Of a stretch of DNA of 64,000 bases, positions 26,213 through 38,145 are shown in pieces. The notes under the pieces were generated by a model. The model was not told where the DNA came from. It was given only the letters and a program-made list of their open reading frames with translations, and made no database searches. This DNA comes from Eutrigla gurnardus (taxonomy: Eukaryota; Chordata; Actinopteri; Perciformes; Triglidae), in contig OY741279.1 of NCBI GenBank assembly GCA_963514095.1, positions 4,909,517 through 4,973,516 on the forward strand, written 5' to 3'. The stretch's first letter is position 1; each line of letters starts with the position of its first letter. Position numbers and translations under genes: made by a program.

Positions 26213-26412
26213 NNNNNNNNNNNNNNNNNNNNNNNNNNNNNNNNNNNNNNNNNNNNNNNNNNNNNNNNNNNNNNNNNNNNNNNNNNNNNNNNNNNNNNNN
26301 NNNNNNNNNNNNNNNNNNNNNNNNNNNNNNNNNNNNNNNNNNNNNNNNNNNNNNNNNNNNNNNNNNNNNNNNNNNNNNNNNNNNNNNNNNNNNNNNNNNN
26401 NNNNNNNNNNNN
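26213..26412. other. Assembly gap of 200 N
   Basis: Exactly 200 N, so the length is probably a placeholder. It falls just upstream of the first readable Pellino exon and may contain missing coding sequence. Confidence 0.99.
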
Positions 26413-26582
26413 AATGAGATGCTTCGAGGGGGGGAGGGGGGAGGCGGGGGTGCAGCGAGGATGTGGGTCACCATTGAGCCCCAGACAAGACACCTTTTTT
26501 TATAATTTTTTTTTTTTTTTTTTTGCATTTCGTAAGGGAGTTGGGAGACAGACCTAGATCCTGCTGGATCCCACACTTCCAT

Positions 26583-26594
26583 TCTCTCTCTCTT

Positions 26595-26691
<97 letters not shown>
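26583..26691 (+). repeat. (CT)n then (CA)n microsatellite
   Basis: A short CT-rich run (about 26583-26608) passes straight into a long CA run of about 83 bases. Together with the nearby gap and T-run this marks a stretch that is hard to assemble. Confidence 0.95.
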
Positions 26692-26693
<2 letters not shown>

Positions 26694-27621
26694 AAAGCGT
26701 AGTGTTCCTGTACTTGCATACTCACAATACTGTGACCACACGAGGGCAGTACGTCTCAGCTGCTACAGTACAACTTTCCCGCCTATGAAGTATCAGCTAT
26801 CACTATTCACGCTAACTTGCACATCTGAACACCATTTATACCCCTTGCACTGCACCATTCACACCCACCGTATTCCACTCCACGTGACCTCTCGTCGGGG
26901 GTCAACGCTGTGGGATGGAGTAATATGAATGAATGGAGTCGGCGTCAGGTACAGCATGGGTTTGGCACGTACACTCGGAGATATCATTGTTATTTGATGA
27001 GATAGAAAGCAAAGCCTTTGCTGCGGGCTGCTTTTTTTGTTGTTTTTCGGGACAGAATGAATGCAGATCCGGGGTGTCGGTAACAAGAATCCATTTCTGC
27101 ACGGTGGCATGGCTGCCTCCACCTGGAATGGGAGCCTACCTCGTGTTCTTTGGCGGGGCGGGGTAACATGTAGTGGCTTGCAGGCAGATGCAGTATGACT
27201 CTGCAGTGCATGTGGGGATGTTGGCCCCTTTGCCTCTGGGTATGTCGGTGCTTTTTTTTTTTTTTTTTTTTTTAAACATTTGCATGGTGCAAATACTCAG
27301 ATGTCACCTGCAATGATATGATGACCAATTCTAAAAATTGGACATGGTACCGTGTGTGTCCTCCCTCATTACATCGCTGCACAACTACAGAGGTGGTGGC
27401 TCCGAGAGGGGTGGTGACTCACGGGGCATAAACAAGAAAACCAAACAACCGCACCCTTAATCCACGAACGATAGCCCGTTGAGTAACTAATCAACCGACT
27501 GGAGCGCTGACTCACCTCAACGAGGGGACAGAATAGTGCTCCGGTTTCACTCCACGTATCAGAAGTTTAACCTCTCACATACTTTTCGTCTGAGATACAA
27601 AGTAGAAACTGGATGGACCAG

Positions 27622-27654
<33 letters not shown>

Positions 27655-29140
27655 TGTTTCATTGAGTGTGAGTTTCTTTCTTTCCCGCTCTGGGATTAAG
27701 GTCACACCCTCCTCATTCTCTCTCTCTCTCTCTTCCCGTTTTCTCTACTCTTTCCCCATCTGCTCTCTCTTCTCTTTATGGCTCCGTTTGGCTGAATTTC
27801 ATTATAAATCTAGAAAATATGTAAACATCATGCAAGAGGAATCCTCACTGCTCCCTCTTAATTTGTGTTGTTCTCGGCCCATAATAATCAATCGGCAGGC
27901 CAAGGATCCGAGTTTTTGTGCTGTGAGGATTATTTACTCGGTCTAACTCGGAGTTTACAATGAAATAATGCTCCGAATTAACACAAATCCACTCGATGTA
28001 ATGGAGAGGAGGAATTGTCTTCTATTTCATAGCTTCATCAACCTGCTTGGCAGGGAAGGTGTCATCACAGAGCTTGTGTTGAAATAGGTGAGAAACTGTT
28101 TCTATAGAGATTGTCTTTCCACGACGATGATCATCTCACGGATGACGAGATAAAGAGCAGCAGGTGTAATTAACTATAAAATTCGACATGGCAGTTTTGG
28201 ATCGACAGCCAAGACGACGGCCTCATCATCCTAAAAAAATCCTTGGTGAGTTGATCACAGTGTGAGATCTCCGTCTGGCTGTTCTTTTGCTCCTGTAGCT
28301 TATTATTTATAATCACGGCTCACAGAATACACAAAAAAAAATCCTGCACAGTAGTTCAACTCTGAGTCGTCCGTACAAGGCAATTTAAATAAAAAAAACT
28401 CCATTTATGGCTGCTCGCTTTGACATTTATGTCACCGGCGTGGATATAAGGAGGGGGAGGGGGTCCGACAGGAATGTGTAATCTACGTTTGTAGCCACAT
28501 GTGTGGCGGCGAAGCAAACGCGTTGCATCACGGGAGTCATCTAGAAACCATATTTGGTGAGCGAATCCCAAATCAGAGTTTTATGCCTAATTGCGAACAT
28601 GTGGAATGCATTACTTCTGCTATCGTTACGCAGCTTTTGGCAGGCCGCAATTCAGGTCCAGCAAAACACAGTGGATGGAGCAGCTACCGGTCATTTGTAA
28701 GTAAGGAACTCTGCTCTTAAATGTCCTACAGGGAAGTGGTTCTTCTGACATATACATAATCACAGATGATAAATACACTATACATTTAAATACCCAACAC
28801 GTACCCAAAAAATGACTTATTAGAAGGCAAAAGAGAAGGAGAATATACATTTTTTTTTAACTAAATCACATAACTGCTGTTCAAGTTCAGGTATTTCGTC
28901 TGGAGTCTGTATGAAGTCTCGTTGTTTGTATGATTTACACAGAGATGAGTGCATCAGTGACGTGAAGTCTAAGTTGCTTTCAAAGACGGACACAGATTTG
29001 TTTGAGGAATGATAAGAAAGGGAGTCAAGACAGTGAATTCAGACGGCCAAGATGTGCCACAGCCATCTGCTGCAGAGCCTTTGTCAGCGTTGCCATAGAG
29101 ACGAGACCAAACAAAGAAAAGGTATTCCTGTCATTGAGCA

Positions 29141-29167
29141 CCCCCCCCCCCCCCCCCCCCCCCCCCC
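29141..29167 (+). repeat. Poly-C run of 27 bases
   Basis: An uninterrupted C homopolymer, unusual in length; the true length in the genome may differ because such runs are prone to sequencing error. Confidence 0.95.
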
Positions 29168-30105
29168 AGTGAAGGGTTCTGGGTGAAATACAAGCAGAGC
29201 GATAAGAGTTATCAAAGAATAAAAACCATCACCGTGTGCTTGTGTGAATGCACGAGGGCTTGGAACAAAAAAGACAGTGTCCTACCTGTGATGCACGAGT
29301 ACACACATACCTGCTGGGAGTGTGTGTGTGTGTGAGAGATACACACACACACACACACACTCCCTGTACTTGAGGAGGCGGCGGCGGCGGACTCCTGCAT
29401 GGAACAGGCACGATACTGCAGATGGCTCAGCATATTCCCATTCCATATTCCCATTCTTGGACGCAACGGGCCCCTGCGAGTGATTTTGGCTCCCCATGGG
29501 GAAGCCTAATTGCATACACACAGAGCAAAACACTGTAAACGAATGGCGGTATAAAAATAATGATTGTGTCTACTCGCTGTAAGCAGACCGCCGTACAGTA
29601 TTTGCAGTGTGGTTTGAATACTGCCGTTTTTTTTTCTGATTTCTGTGAAGAACTTTGATCGTGTGTCATTGTTTTGTTTATGAGCAAAGATCATGTGAGA
29701 TCATGTGACAAGCAGGGGATGAGGAAGTCCTTTGATGACGCGGTGCAGACAACTTTTCCAGCCAAATCACAGTCAGATATGTGAAAGATTAACCTTCAGT
29801 CGGTTACAGGAAGTCCCCTTTATGTATTCCGGGGTTTCAATTTGAATGAATTATTGATTACGTTCCATCACAAAAATAACCAAATAGAGGCAACGCTTGC
29901 AAAGAGACGCATCATTGCAACTTAATAATAATAAAAAAAAAACACAGTGTGGGATATGAAACCTGCAGCTCAGCTTAAACACCGACCAGCGAGCCGAGAC
30001 GATGTTCTCGGATGGCTTTCACAAATCATCGAGCTCCCAGGATGCACCTGCCAACAACCTGCAGTACACATGGACATGACCCAAGCATGCACACACACAG
30101 ACATC

Positions 30106-30107
<2 letters not shown>

Positions 30108-30176
<69 letters not shown>
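30108..30176 (+). repeat. (CA)n microsatellite
   Basis: A CA run of about 69 bases with flanking shorter ACAC words. Confidence 0.96.
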
Positions 30177-30181
<5 letters not shown>

Positions 30182-31714
30182 GACACAGACACACAGCTGC
30201 CTCACGCGAAGGCAGATGGCGCCTCAGACGGGGTCATTAATGAGAGCCGTGGGGAGGCTGCATGTGGCGGGTTATTTTTGGGATTTCTTTTGTGTGTTGT
30301 GTGTTATTTAGGGATGAAAGTTGTATTGGTGACTCTATTTCTGTGTTTGTGTGAGTGGGAGGTTTCCAACAGGCACCAGAGGGAGAGAGAGAGAGACATT
30401 TAGAGTAATTGGCTCCCTGTTCAGTCTGACAATATTCCACAAGCAGACCTATTAATAATTACACATTAACGCATGGATGGCAGCCTTTGACCCGAGTTCA
30501 ACAGGTTTTTATTACTGCGGCTTTTATAGAATAGTGACACTTGCTTCTCTTATCTCAGGAGGAAGAAAACAAGAAGGATTCAACAAAATGATTTTCATTC
30601 CACTCCAGGTTTTCTGCACCGAGGCTGAATCACGTCCGTTTCATAGCAGAAAGTCGGTCCATGTAATTACACATCATTTAATTTAACCCCTGTTGTGTTT
30701 TATTTCAGACACATCTATTGAACTTCTCTCTACAACCCTGCTCATCTCGTTCTTGTGTTATTATTTATGAATCTTTGCGTGTCCATCTGTAGACGTCGTG
30801 GCTCCATGTGTCACACAGGAAGGTTGCAGCATATGTCACTTCCCGTCACAAACGAAAGCACAACTTGACATTTTTCACACCAGTTTGTTACAGATAAAAG
30901 TCTTTCTATCGTGAGAATATCACATGGCTTCCTGTTGTTTCAGGTATAATTTTCAAGCAGACACTTAAAGATATGGATCACGAACACATTAATGATATTG
31001 AAAATGTCTATTAAATACACGCTGAGCCAGCCATATATGTACCAGGCTTAAGGATATTTGCTTCACTGTTTTATACAAATGCTCTAATTTCCACGTTTTA
31101 TTAAGGCAGTGGTGAAAAAGAAGGATGTTAAAATGCAATACGCTCAATGCAGAGCCTCCATTAATTACATCTGTGAGGCTGCATCACTGCTGCTGCACAC
31201 ATCCCTCCTCCCGCTGCACAACTGCTCTGCCAAATGCAAACACAGGCCTTCGGGCTCCCTGTAATTATTAGCACATTGTCCAAAAAGCAGGAGGAGGAAA
31301 ACATCGCAATGTGCGACAGATTCCGGAGGAGCTTACAACCGCCTGGAAGCTGAATGTCACTCCGCGTGATGCTTTTTTTTTTTTTTAAACAACACTGTTT
31401 TAAAACGGGCGCCATGACAACCGGGACACTCTGAGACTTTTGCTGAGCTGGATCTCCGGCCCGTCCAGCCGGTCCCAAAGTCCCTTTTGTCTCCATCAAT
31501 AGTGGATGTTGTCAGACAGGAAATGCCTGTGAAGATAATCACCCAATCAAAAGACAGTTGGTTTTTGAAAAAGACTGAAAAAAAGGGTGAATTGTGTCCT
31601 CGATTTTCAAAGCTTTTCTCGTACATTTTTCGAATTGACTGCAGTCTTTGTGTAATTTATTATTATTATACTGTTCCTAAATACATTATGATAATTATCT
31701 CCAATTAATCTTGT

Positions 31715-32010
31715 TTAAAGGAGAAGTTAAACATTTTTTCCCCCAAAACATCAATTTCTGGCAAGTCAGGTGAAAAGCTCGCCACCATTCATGTCCACAT
31801 ATTAGATACGAAGCTATACGGCCAGCTATCTGTTAGCTTAGCTTAGCACAAAAGCTGGAAACAGGTGGGAACAGCTAGCCTGGCTCTGTCCAAAGGAAAC
31901 CAAATCTAGCAACCTGACCCAGCACCTTTAAACGCCACCAACTAACATACCTCTCTCTATACAATACAATAATAGAACATACACCATTAACATGGTTTAT
32001 TTTGTTTATT
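31715..32010 (+). mobile_element. Teleost dispersed repeat, non-autonomous (TTAA-type start)
   Basis: It starts TTAAAGGAGAAGTTAAAC and contains the very characteristic words TAGCTTAGCTTAGCACAAA, CTGGAAACAGGTGGGAACAG and CTAGCCTGGCTCTGTCCAAA, which I recognise as an abundant teleost interspersed repeat. There is no open frame. The TTAA start suggests a piggyBac-like ancestry but the other end is not clear, so the right boundary is approximate. Confidence 0.7.
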
Positions 32011-32846
32011 TCATTTGTACAAAAAAACAAAACTATTCCTCTAGTCCTCAATAATTAAATAGTAAATATAATGAGACGTCCAGCTAAGATTCATGGTAGG
32101 TGGTCCATGTATTTTCTACATTAGTGTGTGTGTGTGTGTGTGTAGTTAACTGAAATCAGTGCTTGTGCTGCATTTAGCAAGCAGGCTATGATTCACAGTT
32201 GCATGACAGACATCACCAACAGCTGGTTCAGCGCCGGGCAACCAGGTAAATATCGCCTAGAAAGCATGTTAGAAGTCTTTGTGTGTGTGTGTGTGTGTGT
32301 GTGTGTCATATTTCATAAAATGTGCGTTTGTGAGCGAGCGGCTCCTTCCTGTTTGAAACGTACATTGTCTTTCTGTGACGGCTTCCTGGTTTGCTAGATG
32401 AAGAACTGAAGGGAGCGATTAAAAAATCAAAGAGGAACGCCTGAGCAAACAAATGACAGCGGAACTGCAAAATGAGCTCCGTTTAAAAGTTCAAACTATT
32501 GTACGCCTTTCAGAAAAAAAAAAAAAAGAAAAAGGTGTACAATGGTGCATCACACCCACCACCACCGCCGCCCCGGCAACATACAAAGGCAACACACACA
32601 AGCTGGACACTAAAAGGAGAACGGAGCCGGTCGGCTCGGCCCTTTCATTCAAATCCCAACACTTCCGTATAGGAAGCTTTCACTGCAGACGGCTCACAGA
32701 AAACACACAGTTCAAAGTGAATCATGATGCGACCGATGACGACGATGGAGAGGAACTGAAAGAAACGCCTCATTGGTGTTGCTGAACAACTTGAGAGCAT
32801 GAATGAGCGTCTCTGCTAGCTGAATCCACAGATACAATACCAACGT

Positions 32847-32986
32847 CTACGTGGCGTCCCCGTCAACGGAGGGTCACAGGTGAGCCTGACAGCATTTGAC
32901 ACCCGCCAATGTGCGGCTACGTGGCGTCCCCGTCAACGGAGGGTCACAGGTGAGCCTGACAGCATTTGACACCCGCCAATGTGCGG
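32847..32986 (+). repeat. Perfect 70-bp tandem duplication
   Basis: Bases 32847-32916 are repeated without a mismatch at 32917-32986. The unit starts CTACGTGGCGTCCCC and ends CCAATGTGCGG. It is complex sequence, not a microsatellite, so the duplication is young or an assembly artefact. Confidence 0.95.
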
Positions 32987-33317
32987 CGGCTGCATCTGCT
33001 GCTGAGGGCAGTGACAGCTGTACAAAAGGCCTCTGACTTATTCAGCATGATTCACTCCCCCCCCTCCCCCCTCCCTTTCCAAACTCGCTTTCCTGAGAAA
33101 AGAAAGAAAGGCGTTTGTAGATTTCACCTTGGAATTACAACATCTAAAACTGGAAGTCGTGAATGGAAACAAGATCAGACTTGACGTAGCAGAGGCCCGA
33201 ACCCTCGACTGTTCAAATAACACGCTTTTCATTACAATAACGCACTTTTGACAATGCAATGCAATACTTTCTGATACCCTGCCCATGTCGGGACCGCAGA
33301 ATCGCTCACTGAGACTC

Positions 33318-33723
33318 AGGACCCGTTTACACGAAGGGAAACGCAGATATTTCCACGCGGTTCAGCCTCTCATTTACACGAAAACCCTGTTTTTATCAAA
33401 ACCATTCTAAAAACTCCGGTGGAGATTTCTGATAACGCCGGTTATGTGTTGTCGTGTCAACTGGGAGGGTTTTAGGTTCTCAAGCGTCACAGGAAGTGTT
33501 ATTTGTTGTTGATTCTGAGGATTCTGATTGGCTTGCATGGCTTTATCCTTCTCCCTACACTGCTGCCCATAGGTTATATAACGGCGCTCGACAGCGGATT
33601 TATGCGGGTTGATGTAAATGACAACTTTTGAAAACGATGCTGTGTGCACGATGTTATTTTTTGAAAACGGAGGGGGGGAAATATTTGTTTCTCTAAATCC
33701 CCTGCTGCGTGTAAACGTGGCCT
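33318..33723. mobile_element. Non-autonomous inverted-repeat DNA transposon (possibly hAT-like)
   Basis: The left end AGGACCCGTTTACACG and the right end, read on the other strand as AGGCCACGTTTACACG, form imperfect terminal inverted repeats. The match continues inward to GATATTTCC / AATATTTCC. The element is about 406 bp and non-coding. A CCGTTTACACG end is familiar from teleost dispersed elements. No clear target duplication is visible, so the superfamily is a guess. Confidence 0.6.
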
Positions 33724-33839
33724 TACTTGTTTAGTGTTCACCTGGACCCTCCAAAAAAACTCCCGTACTAACTTGTATGTTCGTACGTCCTGGCACTTAA
33801 AATAGTACTTAGCATCGTGTAGCATCTTAGCAACGGGTT

Positions 33840-33973
33840 AACCTAGCAAGTAGAAGTGCTTGAAACTTGTTCTGTTGACATCCTTACTTTATCGTTTCAC
33901 TTTCTTCTGACAAATGTACTTATTGGAAGTCGCTTTGGACAAAAGCTTCTGCTAAATGCCCTTAATGTAAATG
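33840..33973 (+). repeat. Teleost dispersed repeat tail
   Basis: It ends in GGAAGTCGCTTTGGACAAAA followed by GCTTCTGCTAAATGCC and a short AATGTAAATG tail. This matches the very common fish repeat tail of the type GTCGCTTTGGATAAAAGC. The 5' boundary is not clear. Confidence 0.65.
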
Positions 33974-33988
33974 TTATACCCCCCCCTC

Positions 33989-34019
<31 letters not shown>

Positions 34020-35131
34020 TGTCCCAGTCCTTCAGGCTGGACGTGTCACATGCACCCTGATACTGTCAACACAGCCGACGGGTCAAACTTCAAATCACCA
34101 GCGACAGAGCAAACACCCCACGAGCAAATACGGAGATAGAGAACAAGCATTCCTGCACAGGAATCACTCGACCGAGACTCCTCTGAACATCTGACACATT
34201 CGGGGAAAGAATGCCTTTAAAAATCGGAATATTTTCAGGATATTTGAGGGGCGAGGCTACCGCCTAAACACCAGAATTCAGTATTTCACCTTTCATGTTT
34301 ACAAATCGACGTGTCCCTGATGTTATTTTTCGCTCGTCAGCTCCTCAACCAACAATTTCCAACTCTGGAGACACGCAGCTATTTTTTTTCCTCCTTTTCT
34401 TCTCGTGGCTTTTAGGAACACGTGCGACGACATGCAGCATGTGGTTTTAAAACAAATAAAACATGAAGGGCTCTCGGAGTCATGGCGTGATCTCGTGTAC
34501 CGAGGCCGGCCTTTAGACGAGGCCGTCGCCTTGACCTCAGTAGTTACACAAGCATGAAGGGAGACGCGGCTCCTTTTGCACCCAGATTGGACAAATTCTA
34601 ACCAGAATGTACAGTTTGTTTTTTATCATGATGACAGTATAAATCTCGGTTTGTGAGGAACCCCTTGTTGAAATACACAAACCCAAGGTTAATCATTAGT
34701 AGATAACATTGAGAGTGTTCTCCTATTTTAAAAGCTCAGTGTTGACTTTAACCCTTCCACGGTCCAACTCACCATTTAACTTTTGTTTTAAAGTTTCAAC
34801 ACCAAAAGCCATCAGACCCCAAAAAGAAGTGATACTTTTCAGACACGTTTCACCTGACAATCACGTCCCCGAAACCAGAGACGTCATCATTTATTCACAG
34901 CCACTGACTCACACGTTGCCAACGCAGGAAAGCAAACAGGCCGAGGCTCTCGCCTCGCGTTCACAGCTGGCGCCGCTCTCAACGTCCCGAACTCTCACTT
35001 CCTCCTTCACAAGTTTATCAGCCGTGATATGTATCTATATCACCCTTTTTTTTTTGCCATCCGTCTTAACGGTCGCGGCTGCTTATTATTGAAAAAGGCG
35101 TCACTTCCGTGCTCATCTGGATATATTTTTT

Positions 35132-35655
35132 TTTATTATTATTTCATCAGCATAGCAAATAAAAGGAAATAAAAACAGAGCAGGAGTATTAACAGGTTTT
35201 GGTGTGTGTTTGTAGGACCATAAGTGTACAGGTATGATGATGATGATGATGGGTAAGAAAAAACAAAATTAGAAGCAGCTACATTGGAGGAGGTGGTGCT
35301 GGTGGAGGTGGAGGTGGGAGGGGGGGGCGGGGTTCGTAAACATTTGCTGGAGTCCAAAAGTCACAGAAAATCTAAACGTGCACAGCCAGTTATGTTGGTA
35401 ACCAGCCTCTCTCCCAAAGTGCAAACTCAGCAGTTGAGAATAGCTTTTGCTGCAGTAACGGTCTAGATTTTGGGGGGGAGGAAGGAGGGAGGGAGGGAGG
35501 GGGGGGCACCTGTAATCCGGGTCCCTCCTAAGGCAGCCGAAGGTACAAATACTCAACAATAACGGAAGCTCTGGGAGGAACAAAAAGAGGCGGTTATAAG
35601 ACTGGTGGTAACAGATTCAGACCCTGAAACAACAGAAATATATCTCCATATCACA

Positions 35656-35691
<36 letters not shown>

Positions 35692-36369
35692 CCAGCATCC
35701 ACATAGTGTCTTTCGAAACAAACCACCACATGATGGATGTGATCAACGCACAGGAAACACATTTCCTCAACCATCCCAGTACAATCACTTATGAAAGGTC
35801 CCCCCCCCCCCCACACACACACATCCATAATACACATTCTTTTGAAGTACAGAGGCAGTTTGAGCTGCAAAGTATAATATATGCTGATGTAGGCAATGGT
35901 TTCTGGACTTTACCCCCCCCTCATCCCATCATTTGGATATGTAGCTATGAGAAGACGCAATAAGAGCCAAGCAGAGCGGAAAAAAATATATAAATGTGTG
36001 TCCCAAAAAATCCCCTAAAAGAAATTACACAAAAAAGAAGAGCTCAAAAATAAGTGTATTGTATATTTAAACAGTACTGATTATACAGAATGTGAACCAA
36101 AGCAAACTATTTTTAAAAAAAAGCCAGGCAAAAAAAATAAATCGTCTTTTGTTTAAATGGAATCTGGGTTTATATTGAAATCATTAAAAAAAAAAATAGG
36201 AAAATTAAACAAAAATATAATTGCTACTCTCTTTGATATACACTCAGCAGAGAGGTCATTGCTTCAGATTGCATTTTCTTTTTTTAAACCTGTGTTTTCA
36301 TTCTCAGCTACTTCTTTTTTTGCGGTTTTTTTTTGCATCCAAGTGTCCAGGCTGGTGATGACGGAAACA
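35132..36369 (-). other. arf6: arf6 3' untranslated region (inferred)
   Basis: This follows the arf6 stop on the minus strand. It contains a GT microsatellite at 35656-35689 and G-rich (plus strand) tracts near 35309-35331 and 35473-35505. A minus-strand AATAAA (TTTATT at 35132-35137) is one candidate end. A long 3' UTR is usual for ARF6; this extent is only inferred. Confidence 0.35.
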
Positions 36370-36897
36370 TTAAGATTTGTAATTTGACGTTAGCCAGGTC
36401 AGGCCCTCGTATAGTCCATCTCCTGTTGTCGCACACGAGGGCTGAACGTACCAATTCCTATCTCTGATCCGGGTCAGGCCCAGCTTCTCCTGGATCTCGT
36501 GGGGCTTCATGGCGTCCGGGAGGTCCTGCTTGTTGGCGAAGATCAGGATGATGGCGTCCCTCATCTCCCGGTCGTTGATGATCCGGTGGAGCTCCTGCTT
36601 GGCCTCGTCGATCCTGTCCCTGTCGGCGCAGTCCACCACGAAAATGAGGCCCTGGGTGCCCGTGTAGTAATGTCTCCAAAGGGGCCGGATCTTGTCCTGA
36701 CCCCCAACGTCCCACACGTTGAACTTCACATTCTTATAGGTGACGGTCTCCACGTTGAAGCCGACGGTGGGGATGGTGGTGACCGACTGTCCCAGTTTCA
36801 GCTTGTAGAGGATGGTGGTTTTACCAGCAGCATCAAGTCCAAGCATCAATATTCTCATCTCCTTGTTGCCGAAGATCTTGGAGATCATTTGCCCCAT
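36370..36897 (-). CDS. arf6: ADP-ribosylation factor 6 small GTPase
   Basis: An intact, intron-free frame of 175 residues, the exact length of vertebrate ARF6. ARF6 cycles between the plasma membrane and endosomes and controls endocytic recycling, cortical actin and phosphoinositide metabolism. Visible motifs are the myristoylation glycine at residue 2, the P-loop GLDAAGKT at 20-27, switch I around PTVGFNVE at 43-50, WDVGGQ at 62-67 with the catalytic Gln67, and the guanine-specificity motif NKQD at 122-125. The start at 36897 was chosen because it gives the family's N-terminus; the frame is open 43 codons further upstream but that part is low complexity and not ARF-like. Residues 3-5 (QMI) differ from the KVL of mammals; nearly everything else is identical. 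Whether it is arf6a or arf6b cannot be decided here. Confidence 0.97.
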   Translation of the reverse strand: MGQMISKIFGNKEMRILMLGLDAAGKTTILYKLKLGQSVTTIPTVGFNVETVTYKNVKFNVWDVGGQDKIRPLWRHYYTGTQGLIFVVDCADRDRIDEAKQELHRIINDREMRDAIILIFANKQDLPDAMKPHEIQEKLGLTRIRDRNWYVQPSCATTGDGLYEGLTWLTSNYKS

Positions 36898-37734
36898 CGT
36901 GTTTGCTGTGCATAAATACTTTGTGGAGGAAGAAAAGTCTTCTCTTGGGAGAGAAAATTGAATAAAAAAAAAAAAAGTTGTTTCCAATACAACTGACAGT
37001 TTCGGTGTGTGCTGAAAGCTCACCACGTGCTGGCAGCGGTGACACGAGTGTCAATATTTAAAAAAAAAAGAGGCAACTTTCAAGTACAGTTGGATAACGG
37101 ACCACTTCAATTAGCTGGGCTGTGGTGACCTAACCTGAGCGTTCAGTGTGTGTGTGAGGGTGTGTGTGTGTGTAGCCCTCGCAGAATTGGGTGGGGATAT
37201 ATTTTCATGATCCACTGCCCTCCGATGTATGAAGAAAATATTACATCCCCCTTGTTTCACAGACTTCGTTCAAAAATCCACATTTCAAGTAAAAAAAAAA
37301 ATGAAATCCCTCCCTCTCAGTCTTGATAAATAGTGGATTTTTAAAAATGTGTTTTTAGAAGAAGCAGCTCACTCTTTAAATCAGGCCCTGTCCAAGCCCG
37401 GGGTTCCCACTTCCTCCTTCGGCTGCCGGCAGTCCACACTTGCCGATTCCAGTCGATGGATTTCAACGCACCGCCGTCTCTCTCCCTTCCGCCCGAAGCA
37501 CGCTCGGATGTTCGCTCTCCGGTCGGCTCGCTCGCCGGGACATCCAGAAAAAAAAGGAAAGCGCGTTTCAAAAGGTCATTGATTCATCCGACTTTTCGTC
37601 TCTTCCCCCTGTGACACAAGAGCGGTCCGGAGAAGGGAGGGGTGTCAGTTAACGTACAACTTTGAATCCGAAAAAAATGCACTCTCCGCGGACGGAAAAG
37701 CCCCCAAAAATCAGAAAACACAGAAGATGAATAC

Positions 37735-37900
37735 CTACGTGTGCGGCGATCATCCCCCGGTCCCTCCGGCCGTTTCTCCCCTCTCTTGCCCGCTCTCTCT
37801 CTCTGTCTCTCTCCCTCCCTCTCTCCAGCCGTTCAGTCACACAGCGGTGGCGGTGCTGTGTGTTACCGGAAAAGGTGCGGACCCAGATCAGCCGCCACTT
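37735..37900 (-). promoter_or_regulatory. arf6: Probable arf6 5' non-coding exon and promoter region
   Basis: Sequence between about 37390 and 37900 is much richer in GC and CpG than its surroundings. On the minus strand a donor-like ACGTAG/GTATTC occurs with its exon edge at 37735, and an acceptor-like TTTATGCACAG lies just before the arf6 ATG. Together they suggest a spliced 5' UTR, as in mammalian ARF6. No TATA box is evident. The exact start of transcription is unknown. Confidence 0.4.
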
Positions 37901-38095
37901 CCTCTACACTGCTCACACACACTGCTGCTGCGTTCACGGGCTCCTCACGAGCTCGGACATCTGAAGATGCATAAAAACACTCGATTGTTAACTGATCTCA
38001 TATTGCTCTTATACTGTTTTATTTTGTATATTTTGGGGTTAATTGAAGTATTAATCGTATTAGTCTATAACAGGCTATATATATATATATATATA

Positions 38096-38145
38096 TTAAC
38101 ACATTTATTATACTATAATGTATTATAGTATAATAAATATGTTAA
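38096..38145. repeat. Near-perfect 50-bp palindrome
   Basis: The two 25-base halves, 38096-38120 and 38121-38145, are reverse complements with only two mismatches and no spacer. It begins TTAACACATTTATTATAC and ends ATAATAAATATGTTAA. It abuts an (AT)n run on its left. Confidence 0.9.

Larger units (their letters stand above)
26692..31713. other. Non-coding stretch upstream of the readable Pellino exons
   Basis: No exon could be supported, including the expected N-terminal Pellino exons. It has a T-run near 27250-27273, a run of 27 C at 29141-29167, a CA run at 30108-30176, and short GT/CA runs near 29317-29360. The complex block around 27780-28010 could be conserved regulatory DNA. Confidence 0.5.

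Noticed and set aside
36499..36915. A 138-codon frame on the plus strand.
   Set aside because: It is antisense to the intact arf6 CDS and reflects arf6 codon bias.
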